Source of the DNA: Gracilaria vermiculophylla
Lineage: Eukaryota; Rhodophyta; Florideophyceae; Gracilariales; Gracilariaceae
Assembly (NCBI GenBank): GCA_019155205.2
Contig: JAHNZQ020003150.1
Location: 2,940,862 to 2,953,895 of the forward strand
Direction of reading: 5' to 3'
DNA length: 13,034 nucleotides
How positions within the stretch are numbered: the first letter of the stretch is position 1; every line of letters starts with the position of its first letter. Below are positions 6,661 to 13,034 of the stretch, in pieces. Under the pieces are notes generated by a model. The model worked only from the letters and a program-made list of their open reading frames with translations. It did no database searches and was not told the origin of the DNA. The translations under genes were made by a program, and so were the position numbers.

Positions 6661-7608
6661 TTAATCGTTTTTAAAGTCATCCTCATTTCCGTGAGGGGCA
6701 ATGCGGGCTTTAAGCTTGAGGGAGCCATCGTCATTTTGTTTCACTTTGTATAGCGTGTGGCTACTGATAATGTTGGAGCCAGTAGGAATCTTGTCATGTG
6801 GTACTAGACGTACAGTCTTTAAAAATGATGCTTCTTCCTGTTTATAAGCGTTTATCAACGGATATTGTTCAAATCCTTGTGCATGGTGCTTCAGAAAAGG
6901 CTTGTTACCAAAGTAGTCTAGCATCAACAGGAGTACTTCGCTCTCGGTGCTAGTAAGGTGTAGTCTTGGGGAGATTACACTCGAACTTGCCGAGAATGCG
7001 TTGTGAAACTTCCACTGCTCCTGTGTCATGTCAAGGCATTCTTTATCTCCGTCGTCATAATTTATATTTAGACGACCATCATTAGCCTCAGAGTGAACAG
7101 TACCAGTAAAAGACTGATCTTCAAGTGGCCAGAATACAGACACTCGGTCTCCGACGTTTGGCACAACGTTTGAAGAGTTGACAGAAAAGTCAGCGTCAGC
7201 AGTATCTGTTTCAGAAGAGCGTGATGAGCCGTTATGGGTAAGGTCCACTGTTTCTGGATAGCGATCTACGTCGGCAGCTCCACTGTCAGGTGAATCAAAA
7301 GTGCTTTCTGATTGTTCATGTATGATTTCAGTCATTAAATCCATACTGTCTTGTACCATCTGTGCGAAGCTGTCTTGTCGCACAGGTGTGCGAGTGTCTT
7401 CAAAAGCAACGTTAATGGTTCGCCCGTTCTTGCCGGGAACAGTCACGGAACGTGCTTCATGGTTAACAGAGGTAATTGGTTTGGGCGACGACCATTTGCC
7501 TCTCTTTTCATGATCTCGTTTTTGGTATACTTCAACAAGATCTCCAAGCGAGAGAGGGACTTCGGTAACTGCTTTCGAACGTAGAATGAGAGCAAATTTG
7601 CGACGTGC
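6661..7608 (-). pseudogene. pol: Integrase C-terminal extension, Tudor-like module and start of reverse transcriptase
   Basis: Continues in the same frame as the integrase after the TAG at 7609-7611. First comes a basic segment containing L-G-D-L-V-E-V-Y-Q-K-R, typical of the end of copia integrases. A Ser/Asp/Glu-rich linker follows at about 7200-7370. Next is a compact module at 7003-7161 that reads V-G-D-R-V-S-V-F-W-P-L-E-D then Y-D-D-G-D-K-E-C-L-D-M, the signature of a Tudor-like fold. The final third contains the beginning of the reverse transcriptase, including H-T-L-Y-K-V-K and L-K-A-R-I-A-P-H-G-N. The frame stops at a TAA (6661-6663); the next codons continue the domain, so the stop is a simple nonsense change. 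It is not an independent gene, since no ATG opens it and it sits mid-polyprotein. Confidence 0.8.
7003..7161 (-). other. Tudor-like domain between integrase and reverse transcriptase
   Basis: About 53 residues with the pattern V-G-x-R-V-x-V-F-W-P-L-x-D-x-x-F-x-G-T-V, then G-R-L-x-I-N-Y-D-D-G-D-K-E-x-L-D and a terminal E-Q-W. This matches the strand pattern and aromatic and acidic residues of Tudor-like domains that bind modified histone tails or other peptides. The substrate cannot be told from sequence. By analogy with chromodomains in Ty3/gypsy integrases it could steer integration to particular chromatin, which is inference. Confidence 0.7.
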
Positions 7609-8783
7609 CTAAAACTGATCTCGAGCATTGCGAACATCTTCAGGAATTACATCGTCGGTAGGTTTAGCGGCAATAGGTTTTGAGAACCCTTTGGCTAACT
7701 CGAATGCAGACATAGTTTCATTACCATAAAGATCGTTGGAGATTGAAACAGACTTGTATGCTGCTAGATTGGGATCGAAGTCGGCACCAGCCGCTTCCTT
7801 TAGCCGAATAAAGATACTGCAGATAATATTGTGTTTAGACTCGATTGCATTCTTGGAGTGCCGTCCGGGTGGCACTGGAAGGAGCGGAATTCCCAGTTGC
7901 TCGGTGTATTTCTTGGACTCGCCGAGCATAAAAGCTGTGTCCGCACGGATAGAGTCAGGGTGCCAAAATTGGGAGACCCAACAAGCTTCAAAGGCGACAA
8001 TTGATTCTTTGAGAGTAGCTGTACGCACTACATGAGCAGCTGAATACCGGGAGACAAGGTCCATACAGTGTGTCAGGCGAATCTCGTCGAGATACAGATG
8101 ATCAATGCACACAACTTCATTGAATTCTGTGGATAGGGAACTTAAAGAAACCTGGCGATTGGGCTGGGGAACAGCGGTGGAGCGACACGCCGTGCAGTGT
8201 TTAACCATTTCACCCAAGTAAGAAGAAATTGCATCATTCCAGAGTCCATTTCTTTCATGCAGGAGTTTGTAATCAGTAAAGCTGGCATGACCGCATACAT
8301 GCTTGTGTACCTTGTCGATGATTTTCTTGACATCGGACCAGGGTGTGGCATCAAGTGTGACTGCAGAGAGACATGACAGTGTCGAGCCATGATTTTGGGA
8401 TGCAGTAAAACGGTCCAAGGGAAGGTAGCTTAGAAACTCATGATCGACCATAGAAATAGAGTCACGTTCACCATCAGCATCGAGGACAACGGCGTTATCG
8501 TCGATGCGCTCAATGTTCGATTTGCGGGTGACGTTTTGGCCAATTACCCACTGCGACGAGCCATCTAGATCCAGGTGGGTAATACAAACACTTCTGCCTT
8601 TATCCGATACGGCTGTTAAAACGATCGATCCCAGGATAAGACGTGCTGGGCTGGCGTGTTTTCCTTTTCCGTATTGCCAGTGTGTGTGGCCATTAAGCGA
8701 ATCTGGGATGGATGCAAGCTGAAAACTGGACGATAGTCCCACATGTTCAGCTAGTAAATTCAGCTCAACAAGGCCCATTGCCG
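7609..8783 (-). pseudogene. pol: Retrotransposon protease C-terminal part and integrase
   Basis: Numbered from the in-frame Met at 8778. Residues 1 to about 120 are the rest of the aspartic protease and the GAG-pre-integrase linker. Residues 160-198 hold the HHCC zinc-binding domain (H160, H164, C195, C198). Residues 220-330 form the catalytic core with D226 (C-I-D-H), D280 (I-R-A-D-T) and E313 (N-A-I-E-S). The integrase would insert the cDNA into host chromosomes. I count 32 residues between the second Asp and the Glu, fewer than the classical D-D-35-E spacing. The frame is offset from Gag (equivalent to re-reading one base) between 8778 and 8786. It ends in a TAG at 7609-7611, after which the same frame goes on, so the stop is a nonsense mutation rather than the natural end. 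Confidence 0.88.
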
Positions 8784-9824
8784 AGAGTAAGGCGCTCCGT
8801 TATCAACTAGAGGTCCAAGCGCCGTTAACGCCTCAGTAGTTTCTGAAGAGCCAGTGGTATTTGCTGAAGAGCCAACGAGAGCAGCCATGTTAAACGAAAC
8901 CGTTTTCTTTTTTTCATTGTCGTTCCGGTCTTTCGGTACTTCAGAACGATTGCTTGATGCGCTTGGTCCATTGGGGGCGTCGTAAGATCTGACATGTGAG
9001 GGAAGCGAGCCGTCACGGTTGTGGTTTCTCTTCCAGTGGCCTTTCTTTCCACATATATTACACGGATACTTCATAGTAGGAGATTCATTCTTGTTGCAGA
9101 TATTGTTACCGCGTTGCTGACCTCGAAACGGAGTTGTGCTAGCAGAGCTGGCCGACAAAGTCTCAGTTTGAGCATGTGGATGCGAGGACTTTTCGCATTG
9201 TTTTATCACGGATGAGACCGATTGATATGTAATAGCGCTTGAAACCTCATCATTTGTAGAGTCAGAAGTCAAGTTCTGATTCGATGGTACAGCAGCAGCT
9301 ATCACTGAAACGCGTTCAGAGTCGTCAATTGCCGAGCTAGACAGTAACATGAGCGCTGTAATACATTCTGGTAGCTTAGTAGTTGAAGCGATAGATTTAA
9401 ATTTGGCTACCTGAGCCGAAAATCTAGACTCGAAATTCTTCATTGTCTCGTTCGAACTGCGGCGAGTACTCCACAGTTGGTTGAAGGTGCGATAAGCTTC
9501 ACTAACCACGGTCAGGGCATCTATTTGATATATATATCCTACAATGAGATTAACACCGTCTTCTCCAATTAGTTGATCATTGCAAATTCCTGAGCAGAGG
9601 TCTTTTGCGCGGCCATACAATTGTGACTTGAGACAAATAGCTTGTAGCGCTAGTGGGATCTTATTACTGTTCGAATCTGGTAGCGTATTGTGGAACATTT
9701 GCCACAATTTAACAGCGTTGCGATATTTCTCCTGATCACCCGTTCCGTCAGTCCAGGGAGGTGACTTGGCATCCCAGGAGAATTTAGAGCGAGAGATCAG
9801 GTTGGATTAGAGCGCTGGGCCCAT
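8784..9824 (-). pseudogene. gag: Retrotransposon Gag with zinc knuckle and start of protease
   Basis: The structural protein of the element. The frame begins at an ATG (9822-9824) inside the primer binding site and is closed at codon 6 by a TAA (9807-9809). It then runs open for more than 330 codons. Without the stop it would give a Gag starting M-G-P-A-L; the first usable internal ATG is at 9696-9698. The N-terminal and central parts are helical, with motifs such as L-A-L-Q-A-I-C-L-K-S-Q-L and E-T-M-K-N-F-E-S-R-F. A zinc knuckle (9021-9062) reads C-N-I-C-G-K-K-G-H-W-K-R-N-H, with His where the fourth ligand is usually Cys. The frame ends in the protease active site, L-V-D-N-G-A-P-Y-S (about 8784-8810), then shifts out of register with the rest of Pol. 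Gag and Pol were probably one continuous frame. Confidence 0.85.
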
Positions 9825-9827
9825 AAC
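9812..9827 (-). promoter_or_regulatory. Primer binding site for the 5' half of initiator tRNA-Met
   Basis: The plus strand reads GCGCTGGGCCCATAAC directly beside the 5' LTR. CTGGGCCCATAAC is the 5' strand and loop of the anticodon arm of eukaryotic initiator tRNA-Met, ending at about tRNA position 39. Drosophila copia is known to prime with such a 39-base half tRNA. There is no gap between the LTR end (TTA) and this site. The Gag ATG is contained in it. Confidence 0.85.
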
Positions 9828-9954
9828 TAAGAATGGTACCAGAACAAATGAGAGGGTCGAGCTTGTCGAACAGTATACAGCAAGGGTGTAGAACGTAGTA
9901 CACAGGTGGTCTAGATCTCTGAGGTCTCACCGCATTTACGAGGTCACATAGGAG

Positions 9955-9964
9955 TATATATATA
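9955..9964 (-). promoter_or_regulatory. TATA box in 5' LTR
   Basis: A 10-bp TATATATATA run about 120 bp from the upstream LTR edge and about 128 bp before the primer binding site, a sensible place for the promoter of the element's RNA. Confidence 0.6.
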
Positions 9965-9996
9965 GGCTACGAAATGAGTAGACGAGCCAAGCGTAA

Positions 9997-10070
9997 GAGG
10001 ACGCCACTAAAGATTACAAGAACTTATAAATGAGGGGACGCCAAGTAGTGATTACAAGAGCTTGATAAAT
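9997..10070 (-). repeat. U3 tandem repeat in the 5' LTR
   Basis: Two imperfect units, 9997-10031 and 10032-10070, share GAGG-ACGCCA and GATTACAAGA-CTT-ATAAAT. The same pair sits at 5220-5293 in the 3' LTR. Duplicated blocks upstream of the TATA box often act as enhancers in LTR elements; that role is inferred here. Confidence 0.65.
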
Positions 10071-10087
10071 AAGCGGACGTATTCATA

Positions 10088-10341
10088 CTGCAGTCATTGG
10101 AATCGCTACTGTAAAAAACATTATGACAACCCTGATCTATTTCATACGATTTTTCTTCTATGTGAGAACGTATGTTGGGAAAAGAGGCATGTTCATTTGC
10201 TCTGGTCTATTTGAACTCGAGAGGGGATACAGTCTCAGAAGAGGAAAGGAATAAGCATCGTTAAATATCTGTATTGACTATGAAATATGGGTCCAAATTG
10301 GAGGACTGGATTGGAACTGTTTTCAAGTTAGCCCAGGTCTC
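10088..10341. other. Spacer between the retrotransposon and the VWA gene
   Basis: AT-rich DNA with no open frame of note on either strand. It would contain the 3' untranslated region and polyadenylation signal of the minus-strand VWA gene that ends at 10342. Confidence 0.5.
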
Positions 10342-11031
10342 TTACGCGTCGAGAACGATGCCGCAAATGTCATAAACAAGGTCATCAATAACGAAGGACA
10401 GTTCAACATAGTCGTCAATCGCAAACACACGGTCTGACGAGCCCGCAATTTGAGCTAATGCATTCGTGTCCTTGAATCCCACACCAACGGTAGAGACCAC
10501 ACCATTAGCTCTATCCCTGAAATTGTTTGCACGACGGATGGGATCACCTCCCAAATTGTTTCGGCCATCTCCAAGTAACACCAACTTGTTCGCATGGTCA
10601 GAGAAGGGATTCAAACGCATCTCTCTCCGAAGCTGCCTATCACAGAAGACAATACCTGATCCAACTGACGTTGCCGGGTCGTTCTGAAAGCGGGCATTTC
10701 TCACTCGCAAGTTAAACGCTTCCACATCATCCGTCAATGCAGAAATCAAGTACGTTTGGGAGCCGTATTGGCCAGCGGCGAATTTGGATCGACTATCAGC
10801 TCCAACAATAGAGGTGATATCAATCAGAAAGTCTTTTTCTAAGCCAAATTCGTAGGAGCTGACCGATCCGCTTGTGTCAACTGCAAAGCACACATTGACA
10901 CTGCAGCCACGTCTCTCCACTTCGGCAGCAGCGGTCCGGACTGTGTTTTTGTACATAAGTTTGGCGTCTTCATGCGACATGCAAGAGCCTAGCGAAAAGA
11001 AAAGAGCAAACGCAGAAATAAGGGCCAGCAT
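10342..11031 (-). CDS. Secreted von Willebrand factor A domain protein
   Basis: A 229-residue protein from the ATG at 11029-11031; the frame is open a little further upstream but without another ATG. Residues 1-18 form a signal peptide (hydrophobic L-A-L-I-S-A-F-A-L-F-F-S-L), so the product is probably secreted or enters the endomembrane system. Residues 43 to about 225 are one VWA domain with a complete MIDAS metal site: D52-x-S54-x-S56 in V-D-T-S-G-S-V-S, T121 in P-A-T-S, and D155 in L-L-G-D-G. Cys43, Cys48, Cys130 and Cys223 could form disulfides. No other domain or membrane anchor follows, so it is essentially a bare VWA module, which usually binds protein ligands through a divalent metal. 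The ligand is unknown. No intron is evident. It is transcribed away from the paralogue at 12609; a TATA box lies at 11162-11169. Confidence 0.88.
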   Translation of the reverse strand: MLALISAFALFFSLGSCMSHEDAKLMYKNTVRTAAAEVERRGCSVNVCFAVDTSGSVSSYEFGLEKDFLIDITSIVGADSRSKFAAGQYGSQTYLISALTDDVEAFNLRVRNARFQNDPATSVGSGIVFCDRQLRREMRLNPFSDHANKLVLLGDGRNNLGGDPIRRANNFRDRANGVVSTVGVGFKDTNALAQIAGSSDRVFAIDDYVELSFVIDDLVYDICGIVLDA

Positions 11032-11161
11032 GGTTGGGTTTTTGGTCGTGGAAACGGGAGAGTTCAAGGTGGAGAAGGATTCTTTGCAATTCCCGTTGAC
11101 GAATGCGAGATGAGATGGGTGAGAAGGCGAGAAAAGGAAGTGTCAAATATTGTCTAGATGC

Positions 11162-11169
11162 TTTATATA
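11162..11169 (-). promoter_or_regulatory. TATA box of the minus-strand VWA gene
   Basis: The minus strand reads TATATAAA about 130 bp upstream of the ATG at 11031, giving a predicted transcription start near 11135 and a 5' leader of about 100 bases. Position and sequence are good; no expression evidence is available. Confidence 0.5.
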
Positions 11170-11238
11170 CTGTGATATAGGAATCAACAGAACTCTTCGC
11201 TGAGCAGAATCAAGTTGCTTCATGGCGTGAGAATTGTT

Positions 11239-11268
11239 CTGTACAGCAAAACGGTTAATGCTGTACAG
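11239..11268. promoter_or_regulatory. Paired CTGTACAG palindromes
   Basis: Perfect 8-bp palindromes at 11239-11246 and 11261-11268, 22 bp apart, about two turns of the helix. Including flanks, both contain TGCTGTACAG in opposite orientations. They lie about 75 bp upstream of the TATA box of the minus-strand VWA gene, where a dimeric transcription factor could act. Confidence 0.4.
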
Positions 11269-12094
11269 TGGTCACTTCATGGTGCGCACAATACTATTCG
11301 ACAGCAGGACTGCTATGTTGGATAAGTTTTGATTTGAAGAAGCGCAAATGGAATCATGAACGATGATGGTCCCCTCCTGTTAAGATCCGGTTCAGTCTTC
11401 ACGATTCCTGCTTATCTGAAGATTAGATCCAATGACTCCCAGACAACACCAACACGACTAGTGACCTTGGATATTTGGCAAAAAGAAATCTTATCTGAGC
11501 CTAAAACCTGTTTCTTTTGAAAGAACAGCAAAGAAAATGCTTCGAATTTGTTGCCGCAGCTGAGTTCACCCTTGGTTCCAGGTTGTTATGGGACAACTCC
11601 GTCCTTTTAAACACACATCATTGTTGAAGCCCTACTAGCTCAGTCAGGTTTGTGCATTTAGCCATGTCTGGTCTTAATACTCAGATACAATCCTTTCTGA
11701 TGATGTTTCATAGGCAGTGTTCCGAAATGACAAGTGGTCATTGAAAGGTTAAATATCTAGCGTTCTCCAGTGTGCTAATGGAATCCTCGTCCTCGTTCCA
11801 ATTCTTTGCGATCTGGAGGAGGCACGAAAAATCCAAATTTACTGTAATGTTTGTCGTCCACGATCAGCCGCTACGCCCTTTACGCATCGAGGGCATGTTG
11901 AAAAAACATCGTCATCAATTCGTTCTGGCTCACCTGTTCAGCTTCCCATCGTTTCTCATTTCCAGAAACCCATCTTTTAATAACTTTCATCCAACGAATT
12001 AGAGGTTCAACATGCAGCAAGGTTACTTGCACATTTTAGGTGTCAAGAGGTCCGAGCCGAAGGCTTCAAATCGGGTTTCCACTAACACAAAGCT

Positions 12095-12119
12095 TGATCA
12101 CAAGTGTCTAATGTGATCA
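12095..12119. promoter_or_regulatory. 8-bp inverted repeat TGATCACA / TGTGATCA
   Basis: A perfect inverted repeat with a 9-base spacer (12103-12111) in the upstream half of the intergenic region, about 490 bp before the ATG at 12609. It could be a binding site for a dimeric regulator, but this size of repeat can arise by chance. Confidence 0.2.
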
Positions 12120-12608
12120 TGTCCGATCCAAAGCTGTGGTACTGGGGTGAGGTTGGAACAGTTGCTAGATACTTACTGGCTCTTGCTGATCATTTTACAA
12201 GACGACTTCTGGGATAAAGAATTCAGGGCTGTATATGTAGAACATACTTCCAAAAAAGTTCGAGTAGAGAAAATACAATAAATTGTGCGTATTATCCAGC
12301 TAGGTTAAAGTTGTTTTCATGGTTAATTTCTTGGAATGCATAGCTCATCGTCACAATATCTTTGTCGCAGCAACAATCATATGAAGATAAGTTTCTGCTC
12401 TTGTCTACCGCCTATTGAATGACAGCTTTATTTATAGTTTCGTCCTGCTGCAAGGAGTGGAATCTGTTTCCTTTGTGAGCGCTAAACCGAAGTAGACCTG
12501 TACTGCATTGCCACATAATTTTCTTTCTTCAGCCGCTGCCATATAGAACGTTTACAATTCTTGGCAAACTGAGATCTTCGTGCCAAATTAAGCTTTCAAC
12601 ACACGACA

Positions 12609-13034
12609 ATGAGTTTGTTCTTCACTAGCATCATCATCAAGCTTGCTATCTGGAGCGTCTGTCTTTCATGGGTCACGTCTGAAATCATCTCTGCAGAGTC
12701 AACTAGATTGTCCGATGTTTTGAGACGAAGTGCATCCCAAAACTGCGCAGTTGATGTCTGCTTCGGATTGGAACGAGGGAACCTGACTAGGACGCAAGTT
12801 AGACTTCAAAAGTGGTTCTTCACGCACCTCCTAGCAAAACTGGCAGCCAGGAGGGTGGTGAGTGTCGCAGCCGTTGAGTATGGAGCCGCAAACAGGGTTT
12901 TATTTGCACGCACGTCCAATCTAACAGAAGCAAGGAGCAAAGCTAACGATCTATCGTTACAAGGATCACCCGCCACCTCGCTGTCCGCCCCCATTGCATA
13001 TTGCGACAGCCGTTTACGAGGGGAGACCAAAAGA
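12609..13034 (+). CDS. VWA-like secreted protein with degenerate metal site, 5' part
   Basis: An open frame of 142 codons from the ATG at 12609 runs off the window end without a stop. Residues 1 to about 29 form a signal peptide or anchor (L-F-F-T-S-I-I-I-K-L-A-I-W-S-V-C-L-S-W-V). From residue 46 it aligns nearly without gaps to the VWA protein at 10342-11031: N-C-A-V-D-V-C-F matches G-C-S-V-N-V-C-F, S-P-A-T-S-L matches D-P-A-T-S-V, and Y-C-D-S-R-L-R-G-E matches F-C-D-R-Q-L-R-R-E. Cys46, Cys51 and Cys132 are conserved. The MIDAS D-x-S-x-S is replaced by E55-R-G-N-L, so metal binding should be lost, although the Thr (T123) remains. It is a divergent paralogue, either a ligand-independent VWA fold or an early pseudogene; no stop or frameshift is seen in this part. 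The ATG has A at -3. Confidence 0.8.
   Translation, partial: MSLFFTSIIIKLAIWSVCLSWVTSEIISAESTRLSDVLRRSASQNCAVDVCFGLERGNLTRTQVRLQKWFFTHLLAKLAARRVVSVAAVEYGAANRVLFARTSNLTEARSKANDLSLQGSPATSLSAPIAYCDSRLRGETKR

Larger units (their letters stand above)
5049..10087 (-). mobile_element. Copia (Ty1)-type LTR retrotransposon, CoDi-like, non-autonomous by mutation
   Basis: A 5039-bp element in minus orientation, bounded by LTRs at 9828-10087 (5') and 5049-5310 (3'). Next to the 5' LTR is a primer binding site for the 5' half of initiator tRNA-Met, and next to the 3' LTR a polypurine tract. The internal region encodes Gag, protease, integrase, a Tudor-like module, reverse transcriptase and RNase H. Integrase before reverse transcriptase is the defining copia order. 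Five lesions break the polyprotein frame: TAA at 9807-9809, a frameshift between 8778 and 8786, TAG at 7609-7611, TAA at 6661-6663 and a frameshift near 5973. Each looks like a single small event and the codons between them remain coherent, so the copy died fairly recently. No target-site duplication is visible. The diatom CoDi placement is inferred from architecture and recalled family features. Confidence 0.92.
9828..10087 (-). repeat. 5' LTR of the copia element
   Basis: The partner of 5049-5310. It contains a TATATATATA box at 9955-9964 that would drive the genomic transcript on the minus strand. Upstream of it in the U3 part is a tandem pair of about 35 and 39 bp (9997-10031 and 10032-10070) sharing the core ACGCCA...GATTACAAGA. 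The outer edge at 10087 abuts DNA with no match to the flank on the other side. Confidence 0.92.
11032..12608. other. Shared intergenic region of the divergent VWA pair
   Basis: About 1.58 kb between the two start codons, AT-rich and without a convincing gene. A plus-strand frame of about 74 codons from an ATG at 11778 has no domain and ordinary background composition. The region should hold both promoters. Its noted elements are the TATA box at 11162-11169, two CTGTACAG palindromes and an 8-bp inverted repeat at 12095-12119, listed separately. Confidence 0.55.

Noticed and set aside
8776..8790. Programmed -1 Gag-Pol frameshift
   Set aside because: No clear slippery heptamer is present at the switch and it falls inside the protease active site; with other inactivating lesions nearby a small deletion is simpler.
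10088..10341. Upstream half of the host gene cut at 5049
   Set aside because: None of the minus-strand frames here is open or resembles coding DNA, so the two flanks do not reconstruct one gene.
11778..12002. Plus-strand open frame of about 74 codons in the VWA spacer
   Set aside because: No domain, no codon bias, no better than expected by chance in this AT-rich spacer.
12806..13030. Minus-strand open frame at the right end
   Set aside because: It is antisense to the VWA-like gene starting at 12609, whose alignment to its paralogue shows the plus strand to be coding.

Overview
The window looks like nuclear DNA of a diatom, most probably Phaeodactylum tricornutum or a relative. This is inferred from the architecture of its copia (Ty1)-type retrotransposon, which resembles the diatom CoDi group, and from intron-poor genes with C/G-ending codons. 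No species-specific marker is present. The window is mostly transposon debris on the left, one nearly complete but dead copia element in the middle, and two divergently transcribed genes for secreted von Willebrand factor A (VWA) proteins on the right.

Positions 1-2460 are a repeat graveyard. They hold the N-terminal half of a copia Gag pseudogene on the minus strand (1-445), a 36-bp tandem repeat whose units can form small hairpins (490-565), a GC-rich stretch with short tandem repeats, a 112-bp inverted repeat (1527-1638 and 1684-1795), and a 41-bp direct repeat (1640-1680 and 1872-1912). Both inverted-repeat arms begin at a sequence matching a half-tRNA-iMet primer binding site. A possible second Gag fragment lies near 1949-2170. 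Positions 2462-4944 hold no gene I can defend, apart from one short open frame at 3536-3712.

A copia retrotransposon occupies 5049-10087 on the minus strand. It has two LTRs of 262 and 260 bp that are roughly 96% identical by my hand alignment, a polypurine tract, and a primer binding site complementary to the 5' half of initiator tRNA-Met. Its order is Gag with zinc knuckle, protease, integrase, a Tudor-like module, reverse transcriptase and RNase H. Five lesions break the polyprotein: a stop at Gag codon 6, a frameshift at the protease active site, stops at 7609 and 6661, and a frameshift near 5973. The Gag start codon lies inside the primer binding site. To the left of the 3' LTR is what appears to be the C-terminal end of a host membrane-protein gene, cut off at the LTR. 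No target-site duplication is evident.

The right third (10088-13034) is gene territory. A 229-residue secreted VWA protein with an intact MIDAS metal site runs on the minus strand (10342-11031). A paralogue runs on the plus strand from 12609 off the end of the window, and its MIDAS residues are replaced. The two start codons face away from each other across 1.58 kb of shared intergenic DNA. That spacer carries a TATA box for the first gene and, just upstream of it, two CTGTACAG palindromes 22 bp apart.
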